DNA of 12,781 nucleotides. Source: an uncultured Clostridium sp. (GTDB lineage Bacteria; Bacillota_A; Clostridia; TANB77; CAG-508). Each line of letters opens with the position of its first letter. The first letter of the stretch is position 1. This document shows positions 7,129 to 12,781 of this stretch, in pieces. The notes under the pieces are model-generated. The model searched no databases and was not told the origin of the DNA. It saw nothing but the letters and a program-made list of their open reading frames with translations. The DNA is taken from positions 1-12,781 of the forward strand of contig CALIMU010000167.1 in assembly GCA_938045355.1 (NCBI GenBank). Direction: 5' to 3'. Made by a program: the position numbers and the translations under genes.

Positions 7129-7194
7129 ATGAAGAATATAACACAAATAATAGAATATAAAAAGAGTGTAATAAAAATTAGCATAAATAGTTAA
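7129..7194 (+). CDS. Possible 21-residue mini-ORF or gene-start remnant
   Basis: An ATG 5 nt after a strong AAAGGAG (7117-7123) opens 21 codons beginning MKNITQIIEYKK and ends at TAA 7192-7194. The signal before it is as good as that of any gene here, yet the reading frame is tiny. It may be the surviving 5' end of a deleted gene (a transposase start is one idea, given the inverted repeat just upstream) or a leader peptide before the 567-residue gene. I recognise no family. Its stop lies just before the extended -10 at 7208, so the next gene does not depend on it. Confidence 0.3.
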   Translation: MKNITQIIEYKKSVIKISINS

Positions 7195-7207
7195 GGATTT
7201 TAATATA

Positions 7208-7216
7208 TGATATAAT
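7208..7216 (+). promoter_or_regulatory. Extended -10 promoter of the 567-residue gene
   Basis: TGATATAAT is an extended -10 without a clear -35; TAGTTA at 7188-7193 is poor. It sits 37 nt before the start codon, making the orphan gene independently transcribed from the nuclease gene upstream. Confidence 0.55.
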
Positions 7217-7253
7217 ACATGTATGAATAGAATTAAATTACAAAGGAGAAAAA

Positions 7254-8957
7254 ATGAAACACCTTGCTGTTATAGATGATTCAAAAGATTTTCTAAAAAA
7301 AATGGCATATAATATAATTTATGGGGGAAAATTTAAAAAATTAAATGTTGATAAGAGTTTATCAGATAGTTTAATAGCGAGAAGAAAGGATTCTTATGCA
7401 AAAGATATTCTTAAACTAATAAATAAAAGTAAGAACAGAGATGAATTTTCAAGTAATATTATAGATTATTTGAAATTAAAAGGACGAAATGCTTATGCAA
7501 ATTCATTATTAATAGGTAATGTTACTGGAAAATATAATTTTAATAATTTTTATTATGATTCAGTTAAAGAATTAAATTTAGATGCATTTAGTAAAGATAA
7601 TGAAGACTTGATTAAAGACTTAAAATCGCATTTTGTAGAATATGTTGTAAAGAATAATGAACGCAAAAATACATTTGCAGAAAGAATACAAGTTGGAAAA
7701 TCACTTATGAGAGACTTGTCTCATGATTTAAATAAAGAAGAATTGGTTAAAGATTTTGATAGGGTATTAAATGGCGAAAATACAAATGATGAACATACAA
7801 AACCTGAAGTTATATCTAATTATTTAATGAAAACAATAGGTGTATATACAAAAGAAGATATAAAGGAAAATTTCGACTTTGTATTATATGATATAGATAA
7901 AGGTGATAAGAACGATATTGATGAGAGAAGAAGAAAGTATTTGTTGCACAGTAATTTATCAAACGATCAATTGGGAAAAATAGAAGAAGTAAAAGTTTTA
8001 AAACTAAGACTACAAAAAATAAATGGAGAAGTATCAGAACAATTAATATCTAGGTTAAATAATATAGAAAACAATTTAGATGAAAACATTACTGAACTTG
8101 AAGATATATATAGTGATTACGAAGTTTTATCCAGAGAAGATTTAATTGAACACTTATTTGTACCTCAAAATGATGTCACAATTGTAGAAAATGTTTCAGA
8201 TTTAAAACCACAGTTGATTCACCAGTTTATAAGAAATCCAGAAAAGTTTAGAAATAAGGAAATAGAGAAAATAAAAGAAAAAATTATAAGTGAAAGATTT
8301 AATAAAAACAATACTAAAGAACTAACAGAGGATGAACAAGAGAAATTAAATGAATTAATGAATCGAGTAGATGAAAATCTAAATCAGTATAAGGTTAATT
8401 ATTCGACAGATGGTAAAGGAACATCATATACTGATTCATCAGGGTTTGATAGATATAGGTCAGACACAAGTAATCAAATATCAGCATCAGTATTTGAAGG
8501 AAAAGAATTTCTTGAATCTCCAGATGTTGGAATTGTTGGAGTAGGTTTTAATGAAGAAACATTAACAACAGATGCAATTGCAATTTCTTCTAATAGTTAT
8601 AAGACAACAAATAAAGGGCTTAACAATCTTGAATATAATGAAGAAAATGAATTTGAAGAAATGAGTTCTACATTTTCAGAATTAATAAGATCAAAAGGAC
8701 GATCTGAAATTGTTATGCATAGAAGAGGTATGGATTTTGATACAAAAGCAAGTTATATTTTTGCAACAATAAATAGTTCTAATAAAGAACAAACAGCTGG
8801 AATAATGAATGAAATAGAACAAATTAGAAAAAAAGAAGGCTTAAAAGTTGTAATTTATGATAAATACAAAATTAGAGAATCTATGGAAAAAGACAGACAA
8901 CTACAAGATAAAGAAGACAAAGAGAAAGACAAATATGAGGAAGATAGGGAGAGGTAA
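7254..8957 (+). CDS. Uncharacterised 567-residue protein
   Basis: I do not recognise this family with confidence. The protein is highly charged, lacks a signal peptide or membrane segment, and so is probably cytoplasmic. Residues 1-300 are mostly helical-looking and Lys/Asp/Glu/Asn-rich. A likely coiled-coil or helical linker spans about 245-380 (EEVKVLKLRLQKI, EDEQEKLNELMNRV). A glycine- and serine-rich stretch at about 384-404 (STDGKGTSYTDSSGFDRYR) precedes a compact C-terminal domain at about 415-542. Its memorable segments are GIVGVGFNEETLTTDAIAIS, EIVMHRRGMDFDTKASYIFA and GLKVVIYDKYKI, alternating beta and alpha as in a small Rossmann-like fold. The tail (543-567) is nearly all charged. 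AAAGGAG (7242-7248) supports the start. It lies between the two DUF1653 copies, after a PD-(D/E)XK gene, and a role in a mobile or defence region is only a contextual guess. Confidence 0.8.
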   Translation: MKHLAVIDDSKDFLKKMAYNIIYGGKFKKLNVDKSLSDSLIARRKDSYAKDILKLINKSKNRDEFSSNIIDYLKLKGRNAYANSLLIGNVTGKYNFNNFYYDSVKELNLDAFSKDNEDLIKDLKSHFVEYVVKNNERKNTFAERIQVGKSLMRDLSHDLNKEELVKDFDRVLNGENTNDEHTKPEVISNYLMKTIGVYTKEDIKENFDFVLYDIDKGDKNDIDERRRKYLLHSNLSNDQLGKIEEVKVLKLRLQKINGEVSEQLISRLNNIENNLDENITELEDIYSDYEVLSREDLIEHLFVPQNDVTIVENVSDLKPQLIHQFIRNPEKFRNKEIEKIKEKIISERFNKNNTKELTEDEQEKLNELMNRVDENLNQYKVNYSTDGKGTSYTDSSGFDRYRSDTSNQISASVFEGKEFLESPDVGIVGVGFNEETLTTDAIAISSNSYKTTNKGLNNLEYNEENEFEEMSSTFSELIRSKGRSEIVMHRRGMDFDTKASYIFATINSSNKEQTAGIMNEIEQIRKKEGLKVVIYDKYKIRESMEKDRQLQDKEDKEKDKYEEDRER

Positions 8958-8996
8958 ATTTAGTTGACTATAAATTTAGGGAATTTTTATATCCTT

Positions 8997-9352
8997 ATTC
9001 TTGACATTGATTTATTTGAAATATAATATTATATTAATAATATTTTAGGGAGGAATAATTTATGGAAAGAAATTTTAATAAAGGAGATATTGTTCAACAT
9101 TTTAAAAGAAAAACAATGACTGAAGAACAATTAAAAAAAGAACCTAACTTATACCTGTATGAAATTATTGGAATTGCAAGACATACTGAAAATAAAGAAG
9201 AAGTAATGGTATATAAACCACTATACCCAACAGAATGTATGAATGGAGTTGATTTTGTGGTAAGACCACTGGAGATGTTTATGTCAGAGGTAGATAGAGA
9301 TAAATATCCAGGTATTTCTCAAAAATATCGTTTTGAATTAAAAAAAGTAGAA
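8997..9352 (+). repeat. Direct repeat copy 2: promoter plus intact DUF1653 gene
   Basis: This is the partner of 5612-5965 in the same orientation and about 3.4 kb away. It covers the promoter, leader, ribosome binding site and coding region. This copy is intact. Recombination between the two would excise the PD-(D/E)XK and 567-residue genes. Confidence 0.85.
9001..9029 (+). promoter_or_regulatory. Consensus promoter of the intact DUF1653 gene
   Basis: TTGACA (9001-9006), a 17-nt spacer and TAATAT (9024-9029) form the best housekeeping sigma promoter in the window. It has been duplicated with its gene and is preserved in both copies, which suggests strong constitutive transcription. Confidence 0.8.
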
Positions 9353-9358
9353 CTTTAA
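9062..9358 (+). CDS. DUF1653 domain protein
   Basis: A 98-residue protein that is almost entirely a DUF1653 domain. It shows the family's KGDIVQHFK start (7-15), the LYEIIGIARHTENKEEVMVY core (32-51), RPLEMFMSEVDRDKYP (68-83) and the final QKYRFE (87-92). The family is small, mostly beta, and of unknown biochemical role. It is widespread in bacteria and often found as a stand-alone domain. GGGAGG ends 8 nt before the ATG. The gene has a consensus promoter and its own terminator at 9386-9412. A decayed second copy lies at 5677-5963 with the same promoter, so this copy likely carries the function. No enzyme motif is apparent. Confidence 0.9.
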   Translation: MERNFNKGDIVQHFKRKTMTEEQLKKEPNLYLYEIIGIARHTENKEEVMVYKPLYPTECMNGVDFVVRPLEMFMSEVDRDKYPGISQKYRFELKKVEL

Positions 9359-9385
9359 AGAAGGGTTAGAAGAATAAGTAAAAGG

Positions 9386-9412
9386 AGACTTAAACAATGT
9401 TTAGGTCTTTTT
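9386..9412 (+). terminator. Intrinsic terminator after DUF1653
   Basis: AGACTTAAAC (9386-9395) pairs with GTTTAGGTCT (9399-9408) over 10 bp with one wobble pair and a 3-nt loop, followed by a T run to 9412. Confidence 0.8.
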
Positions 9413-9478
9413 GTATATTTAAAGAAAATTCTAGAAAAAATAATTATAGAGTTGTATAATTTTAATGTAAGGTAGAAG

Positions 9479-10060
9479 ATGGAAGAAAAATTAAATAGAT
9501 TATATTTAGAATGTATAAAAGAATTGAACATGGTGGGAATAGATATATTAGATGAAAAATATTATGGGAAAATAGATATATCTATTGCTAAGAGGAATAA
9601 TAAGAGATATGGATGTTGTAGACAAGAAGAACCTGATAAGAGGTATAAGGATATAACTAAAAGAGGAAGAAAAAAGATTATAAGATATGAAAGATTTAAT
9701 AAACATCATATTGAGATTAGTAAATGGGTTTTAGAACTTGAAGATAATATTATAAAAAATACAATAATACATGAACTTATACACTGTATCCCATATTGTA
9801 ATAATCATGGTATAGAATTTAAAAAATATGCAAAATTAATAAACAATGCTTATGGTTATGATATATCTAGAGTTGGAGACAAGAAAAAAGATTATGAAAA
9901 AAGTAATTTAGAGTATAATGAAGGACAGAAGTATAATTATAGGGTGGTATGTAAAGGTTGCAAACAAGAATTTTATAGACAGAGAATTAATAAGGATTTT
10001 GTAAAAAAATATATTTGTGGTAAATGTAAGAGTAAGTTTGAAGTTGTTAGAATAAAATAA
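9479..10060 (+). CDS. SprT-like zinc metalloprotein with C-terminal zinc ribbon
   Basis: A 193-residue protein of the SprT-like zincin type. It has a HELIH motif at 98-102 with catalytic Glu99, and His110 in NNHGIEFK as the likely third zinc ligand. Upstream, WVLELEDNIIKNTIIHEL forms the usual preceding helix. The C-terminus is a four-cysteine zinc ribbon (Cys158, Cys161, Cys180, Cys183). SprT-type domains include the eukaryotic DNA-protein crosslink protease Spartan; bacterial members are poorly studied, so proteolysis is inferred from the motif. The start follows AAGG (9469-9472), 6 nt from ATG, with TATAAT at 9455-9460 close upstream, so the leader must be very short or the true promoter lies elsewhere. 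Family confidence is good; substrate is unknown. Confidence 0.85.
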   Translation: MEEKLNRLYLECIKELNMVGIDILDEKYYGKIDISIAKRNNKRYGCCRQEEPDKRYKDITKRGRKKIIRYERFNKHHIEISKWVLELEDNIIKNTIIHELIHCIPYCNNHGIEFKKYAKLINNAYGYDISRVGDKKKDYEKSNLEYNEGQKYNYRVVCKGCKQEFYRQRINKDFVKKYICGKCKSKFEVVRIK

Positions 10061-10134
10061 TAGTTAAATTAGATTATAATTTGTATATTTAAAATTAATT
10101 TGATAAACTTATATATAATAATAAATTTGCAATA

Positions 10135-10143
10135 TGATATTAT
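10135..10143 (+). promoter_or_regulatory. Extended -10 element, candidate promoter of the methyltransferase-gpmA pair
   Basis: TGATATTAT has the same form as the element before secA (930-938) and no recognisable -35. It lies about 55 nt before the methyltransferase start and is the best promoter candidate in the AT-rich gap 10061-10197, where I see no other gene or hairpin terminator. Confidence 0.4.
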
Positions 10144-10197
10144 ATTTTGAAGTTAAGGATATGAGATGTAAAATATTTTAAAAAGGAAGTGATTGAA

Positions 10198-10704
10198 ATG
10201 AATACTAAAAAGAAAGATCATTTACCATTATTTGGAGTAGGACCATTAATTGTTTTACCACAAGTAATCTTAACAATTATAGGGGTTACATTAGAAAAAA
10301 AGGGTATTCTTATTGATTGGAAATTTAATATACTTAAGATTCCAATGCTGATATGTGGAATAGCTTGTATATGTTTAGGAATTATATTATGGCATGGAGC
10401 AAACTTTAAATGCAAGATAGATATACATATACAAAAAAATGAACTTGTAACAGATGGAGTATATGGTATTGTTAGAAATCCTATATATAGTGCGTTTTAT
10501 CTATTATGTTTAGGAATAATACTTGTTGAAAATAATCTGATATTACTTATAATACCAGTATTAGGATATGTATATATGACAATTATTTTAAAGAATACTG
10601 AAGAAAAATGGCTATATAGACTATATGGAGAAAAATACAAAGAATATTGCAAAAAAGTAAATAGGTGTATACCTATGATTAAAATAAAAAATGGAGGGAT
10701 TTAA
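10198..10704 (+). CDS. ICMT/PEMT-type membrane methyltransferase
   Basis: A 168-residue integral membrane protein of the isoprenylcysteine/phospholipid methyltransferase superfamily, which uses S-adenosylmethionine at the membrane face. Hydrophobic helices lie at about 11-32, 45-67 and 97-131 (probably two passes). The family signature [21 protein letters not shown] (first residue 83) contains the RNP motif (93-95) and is followed by [17 protein letters not shown] (135-151), the usual catalytic C-terminal part. The in-frame GTG at 10189 overlaps the AGGAAG site (10184-10189), so ATG 10198, 8 nt downstream, is the likely start. The stop is one base before the gpmA start, and the gpmA ribosome binding site lies in its last codons, so the two are translated as a coupled pair. 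Its methyl acceptor is unknown. Confidence 0.85.
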   Translation: MNTKKKDHLPLFGVGPLIVLPQVILTIIGVTLEKKGILIDWKFNILKIPMLICGIACICLGIILWHGANFKCKIDIHIQKNELVTDGVYGIVRNPIYSAFYLLCLGIILVENNLILLIIPVLGYVYMTIILKNTEEKWLYRLYGEKYKEYCKKVNRCIPMIKIKNGGI

Positions 10705-10705
10705 A

Positions 10706-11395
10706 ATGATAAAATTAGTATTAGTAAGACATGGACAAAGCATGTGGAATCTAGAAAATAGGTTTACAGGTTGGACAGATGTTGAACTTTCAGAACAAGG
10801 AATAAAAGAAGCAAAAGAAGCAGGTAAAGTGTTAAAAGAAAAAGGATTTAATTTTGATGTAGCATATACATCTGTTTTAAAAAGAGCAAATGATACATTA
10901 AAATATATTTTAGAAGAATTAGGAGAAGAAAATATACCTGTAAAGAAAAGTTGGAGATTAAATGAAAGACATTATGGTGCACTTCAAGGATTAAATAAAG
11001 ATGAAACAAAAGAAAAATATGGAGCAGAACAAGTGTTACTTTGGAGAAGAAGTACAGATGTAAGACCACCAGAATTATCTAAAGATGATAAAAGATATCC
11101 AGGAAATGATCCTAAATATAGTGATTTAAAAGAAAATGAATTACCAACAACAGAAAATTTAATTGATACTATAAAAAGGGTTATGGAATATTGGAATTCA
11201 GATATAAAGAAAGATCTAGAAGCAGGAAAAAGAGTAATAATTGCAGCACATGGAAATAGTCTAAGAGGTCTTATAAAATATCTTGATAATATGACAGATG
11301 AAGAAATAATAAAACTTGAACTACAAACAGGTAATCCAATATGTTATGAATTAGATGATAATTTAAAACCTATAAAACATTATTATCTAAAATAA
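10706..11395 (+). CDS. gpmA: 2,3-bisphosphoglycerate-dependent phosphoglycerate mutase
   Basis: GpmA interconverts 3- and 2-phosphoglycerate in glycolysis and gluconeogenesis through a phosphohistidine. The 229-residue protein opens with [15 protein letters not shown], where His9 is the phosphorylated residue. It also has [13 protein letters not shown], Arg60 in SVLKRANDT, Glu87 in [14 protein letters not shown] and the second catalytic His182 in [15 protein letters not shown], all in positions close to those of the E. coli enzyme. It lacks some of the C-terminal residues of the 250-residue E. coli form, which is normal in Bacillota. The start is ATG 10706, 7 nt after GGAGGG (10693-10698); an in-frame ATG at 10691 precedes that site and is unlikely. 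It follows the methyltransferase with a one-base gap and is probably co-transcribed with it. Confidence 0.95.
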   Translation: MIKLVLVRHGQSMWNLENRFTGWTDVELSEQGIKEAKEAGKVLKEKGFNFDVAYTSVLKRANDTLKYILEELGEENIPVKKSWRLNERHYGALQGLNKDETKEKYGAEQVLLWRRSTDVRPPELSKDDKRYPGNDPKYSDLKENELPTTENLIDTIKRVMEYWNSDIKKDLEAGKRVIIAAHGNSLRGLIKYLDNMTDEEIIKLELQTGNPICYELDDNLKPIKHYYLK

Positions 11396-11423
11396 TAAAT
11401 ATGTATAGAAAATGTAAGAAATG

Positions 11424-11451
11424 TTGAAATTAGTATAAATATTGATATAAT
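11424..11451 (+). promoter_or_regulatory. Promoter of the small membrane protein gene
   Basis: TTGAAA (11424-11429), a 16-nt spacer and an extended -10 TGATATAAT (11443-11451) form one of the best promoters here. It is the only extended -10 in the window with a convincing -35. No hairpin terminator is visible between gpmA and this point, so some read-through from gpmA is possible. Confidence 0.65.
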
Positions 11452-11479
11452 GAAGATATAATCAAAAAAGGAGAGTTAT

Positions 11480-11818
11480 ATGGAAGACGAAGAAAAGAAA
11501 GATAACAATACATTTAAAGATGGATTAAAAAAAGGAGCAGTAGGTTTTGTTAAAGCAATATTTGATTATATTAAAGGTATTTTAGCATTATTATTAATAT
11601 TATTAGGATTATCAGCATTTAGATTAATAGAAAGGGAAACAACATATTTACCAATTGGAATTATATTAATAATATTAGGATTAATGGCAGCACCAAGAGT
11701 AAGTGAAATGACTAAAAAATTTGAAAAATATACAAAATACAAGATATTTATAGTTATTGCACTTACAGTAATTGCAGTATTATTATTTATGCTAGCAGGA
11801 TACAGGATGTCAAATTAA
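11480..11818 (+). CDS. Small three-helix membrane protein of unknown function
   Basis: A 112-residue protein with a very hydrophilic N-terminus (MEDEEKKDNN), an amphipathic segment at about 12-30, and three hydrophobic helices at about 33-48, 57-72 and 88-107, rich in Leu and Ile. There is no signal peptide or conserved catalytic motif, and I recognise no family. AAGGAGAG (11468-11475) supports the start. It has a good promoter and its own terminator, so it is a stand-alone unit between gpmA and the hydrolase. The topology is inferred from hydropathy by eye. Confidence 0.8.
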   Translation: MEDEEKKDNNTFKDGLKKGAVGFVKAIFDYIKGILALLLILLGLSAFRLIERETTYLPIGIILIILGLMAAPRVSEMTKKFEKYTKYKIFIVIALTVIAVLLFMLAGYRMSN

Positions 11819-11826
11819 CTATAGAT

Positions 11827-11867
11827 AAAAAGAATTATCAGAATTATTGTTTTGATAATTCTTTTTT
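11827..11867 (+). terminator. Intrinsic terminator after the small membrane protein
   Basis: AAAAAGAATTATCA (11827-11840) pairs perfectly over 14 bp with TGATAATTCTTTTT (11853-11866) around a 12-nt loop, and the T run extends to 11867. A and T flanks make it possibly bidirectional. Confidence 0.85.
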
Positions 11868-11870
11868 ATA

Positions 11871-11898
11871 TTGAATTATTAATTTAAAAGAATATAAT
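11871..11898 (+). promoter_or_regulatory. Candidate promoter of the alpha/beta hydrolase gene
   Basis: TTGAAT (11871-11876), a 16-nt spacer and TATAAT (11893-11898) lie just past the upstream terminator. A second TATAAT at 11926-11931 has no matching -35. The leader would be about 50 nt. Confidence 0.45.
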
Positions 11899-11954
11899 CT
11901 GTATTAAAGAGGTTTGATTTTAATATATAATTATATAGGATTAGGAGGAGAAGA

Positions 11955-12698
11955 ATGAATATTATTGATATAAAAAAAGAGGAAAAAGAAGTTATATTAT
12001 TAATACATCCTATGTTATCATCTGCAAAGGGAATGAAGGAGGAAATAGTAGATAGAGTAGGAGGGGATTATAGATATATACTTCCCGATTTATCTGCACA
12101 TGGTGAAACTAGAGGAGAGTATAATTCAGTAGATATAGAGGCAAAAAATATTGAAAAATACCTTCTAGAAAATGGGATTAGTAAAGTGCTTTTAGGATAT
12201 GGAGCATCTTTAGGTGGAGTAATATTACTGAAAATGCTTGAAAATAAGAAAATACATTTTGAAAAATGTATTTTTGAGGGGTGTAGTTTATGGGAAAATG
12301 TATCTTTGATTGAATTTGTGCTAAAAAGGGTATTTATATGGAAACATAGAAAAGCATTGAAAGATAATAAGCTAGCAATAGAAAAGATAACAAAATTATA
12401 TGGAAAAAGAGCCGGAATAGCAATGTCTAATACTTTTATACAAATGAGTGAACAAAGTATTAAAAATATAATACATGATTGCTCAAATGTGAATATACCT
12501 AAACTTTCTAAGGAAGAACAAGAAAAATGTATTTTTTGCTATGGAGAAAATGAATTTGATTTAAAAGGAGCTAAAAAAGTAATACCTAAAAAACTTCCAT
12601 ATGTTGAGCTTAAAATATGGAAGGGGTGTCATCACTGTGAAAGGATTACGAAGGATAATGAAAAATATTGTGATTTTTTAAAAGAAGAATTAAAATAG
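11955..12698 (+). CDS. Alpha/beta hydrolase fold protein
   Basis: A 247-residue single-domain alpha/beta hydrolase. LLIHPMLSSAKGM (15-27) is the first core strand and oxyanion loop. LPDLSAHGETRG (43-54) is the second strand turn with the usual D-xxx-HG pattern. GASLG (83-87) is the nucleophile elbow with Ser85. A helical cap at about 110-180 follows. CYGENEFD (195-202) gives the likely acid (Asp202 or nearby), and GCHHCERI (224-231) gives the catalytic His (226 or 227). These enzymes cleave esters, amides or other bonds, and sequence alone does not reveal the substrate. GGAGGAG lies just before the ATG. Several cysteines (195, 225, 228, 239) are noteworthy but unremarkable in an anaerobe. It is monocistronic with a terminator at 12721-12757. 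Confidence 0.85.
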   Translation: MNIIDIKKEEKEVILLIHPMLSSAKGMKEEIVDRVGGDYRYILPDLSAHGETRGEYNSVDIEAKNIEKYLLENGISKVLLGYGASLGGVILLKMLENKKIHFEKCIFEGCSLWENVSLIEFVLKRVFIWKHRKALKDNKLAIEKITKLYGKRAGIAMSNTFIQMSEQSIKNIIHDCSNVNIPKLSKEEQEKCIFCYGENEFDLKGAKKVIPKKLPYVELKIWKGCHHCERITKDNEKYCDFLKEELK

Positions 12699-12720
12699 AT
12701 ATTTAAAATAACAAGAATTT

Positions 12721-12757
12721 AAAAGATATGTTATATAATTATAATATATCTTTTTTT
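12721..12757 (+). terminator. Intrinsic terminator after the alpha/beta hydrolase
   Basis: AAAAGATATGTTATA (12721-12735) pairs with TATAATATATCTTTT (12740-12754) over 15 bp with one G-U pair and a 4-nt loop, with T residues to 12757. I see no gene in the last bases. Confidence 0.8.
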
Positions 12758-12781
12758 AATATCTAAAATATGATAGATTTA

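Noticed and set aside
4944..9412. Complete restriction-modification or abortive defence operon
   Set aside because: Only fragments are present (half an HNH domain, a specificity-subunit tail) plus one intact nuclease-like gene. No methyltransferase, helicase or toxin-antitoxin pair can be recognised.
10189..10197. GTG start three codons upstream for the membrane methyltransferase
   Set aside because: The GTG overlaps the AGGAAG ribosome binding site itself; ATG 10198 has proper spacing.
10691..10705. ATG at 10691 as the start of gpmA
   Set aside because: It precedes the GGAGGG site, and the family normally starts just before the LVLVRHG motif, as with ATG 10706.
1..12781. CRISPR array, tRNA or rRNA genes
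   Set aside because: I found no regularly spaced short repeats, no cloverleaf with a conserved T-loop (GTTCRA) and no ribosomal RNA signatures.

Overview
The window is strongly AT-rich (below about 30% G+C by eye). It uses purine-rich AGGAG-type ribosome binding sites, compact U-tailed hairpin terminators and all-forward gene order. This fits a low-GC Bacillota chromosome, most likely a clostridial anaerobe; the zinc-ribbon/SHOCT protein and the GpmA type agree with that, but I cannot name a genus.

Layout. (1) 1-3921 is core chromosome: an iron-sulfur HhH-GPD DNA glycosylase/endonuclease III-like gene, then secA. secA is interrupted by one extra C near 2045-2046 in the invariant region before the conserved AGMTGTA stretch; without it the gene reads through as a 956-residue SecA with every hallmark motif. 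(2) 3922-4943 holds a zinc-ribbon (DUF4428-like)/SHOCT protein with its own promoter and terminator. (3) 4944-9412 looks like an accessory island. It contains an in-frame chimera of a truncated phage-type HNH endonuclease and the tail of a restriction-modification specificity subunit, a decayed DUF1653 gene, a PD-(D/E)XK nuclease-like gene, an imperfect inverted repeat over a 21-codon mini-ORF, an unrecognised 567-residue protein, and an intact DUF1653 gene. The two DUF1653 copies are direct repeats of about 350 bp (roughly nine bases in ten identical by hand alignment) that include the same consensus promoter, and they bracket the nuclease and orphan genes. (4) 9413-12781 returns to stand-alone housekeeping-type genes: a SprT-like zinc metalloprotein, an ICMT/PEMT-type membrane methyltransferase tightly coupled to gpmA, a small three-helix membrane protein, and an alpha/beta hydrolase.

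How the genes work together. Most appear to be short transcription units, each with its own promoter and terminator; the methyltransferase-gpmA pair is the clearest operon. Several promoters share an extended -10 (TGATATAAT or TGATATTAT), often without a good -35. The most unusual part is the 5.2-9.4 kb island, where deletion or fusion scars and a duplicated promoter-gene cassette surround a nuclease-like gene and an orphan protein. This could be a decayed or rearranged defence or mobile region. No complete, recognisable defence system is present, and I do not claim one.
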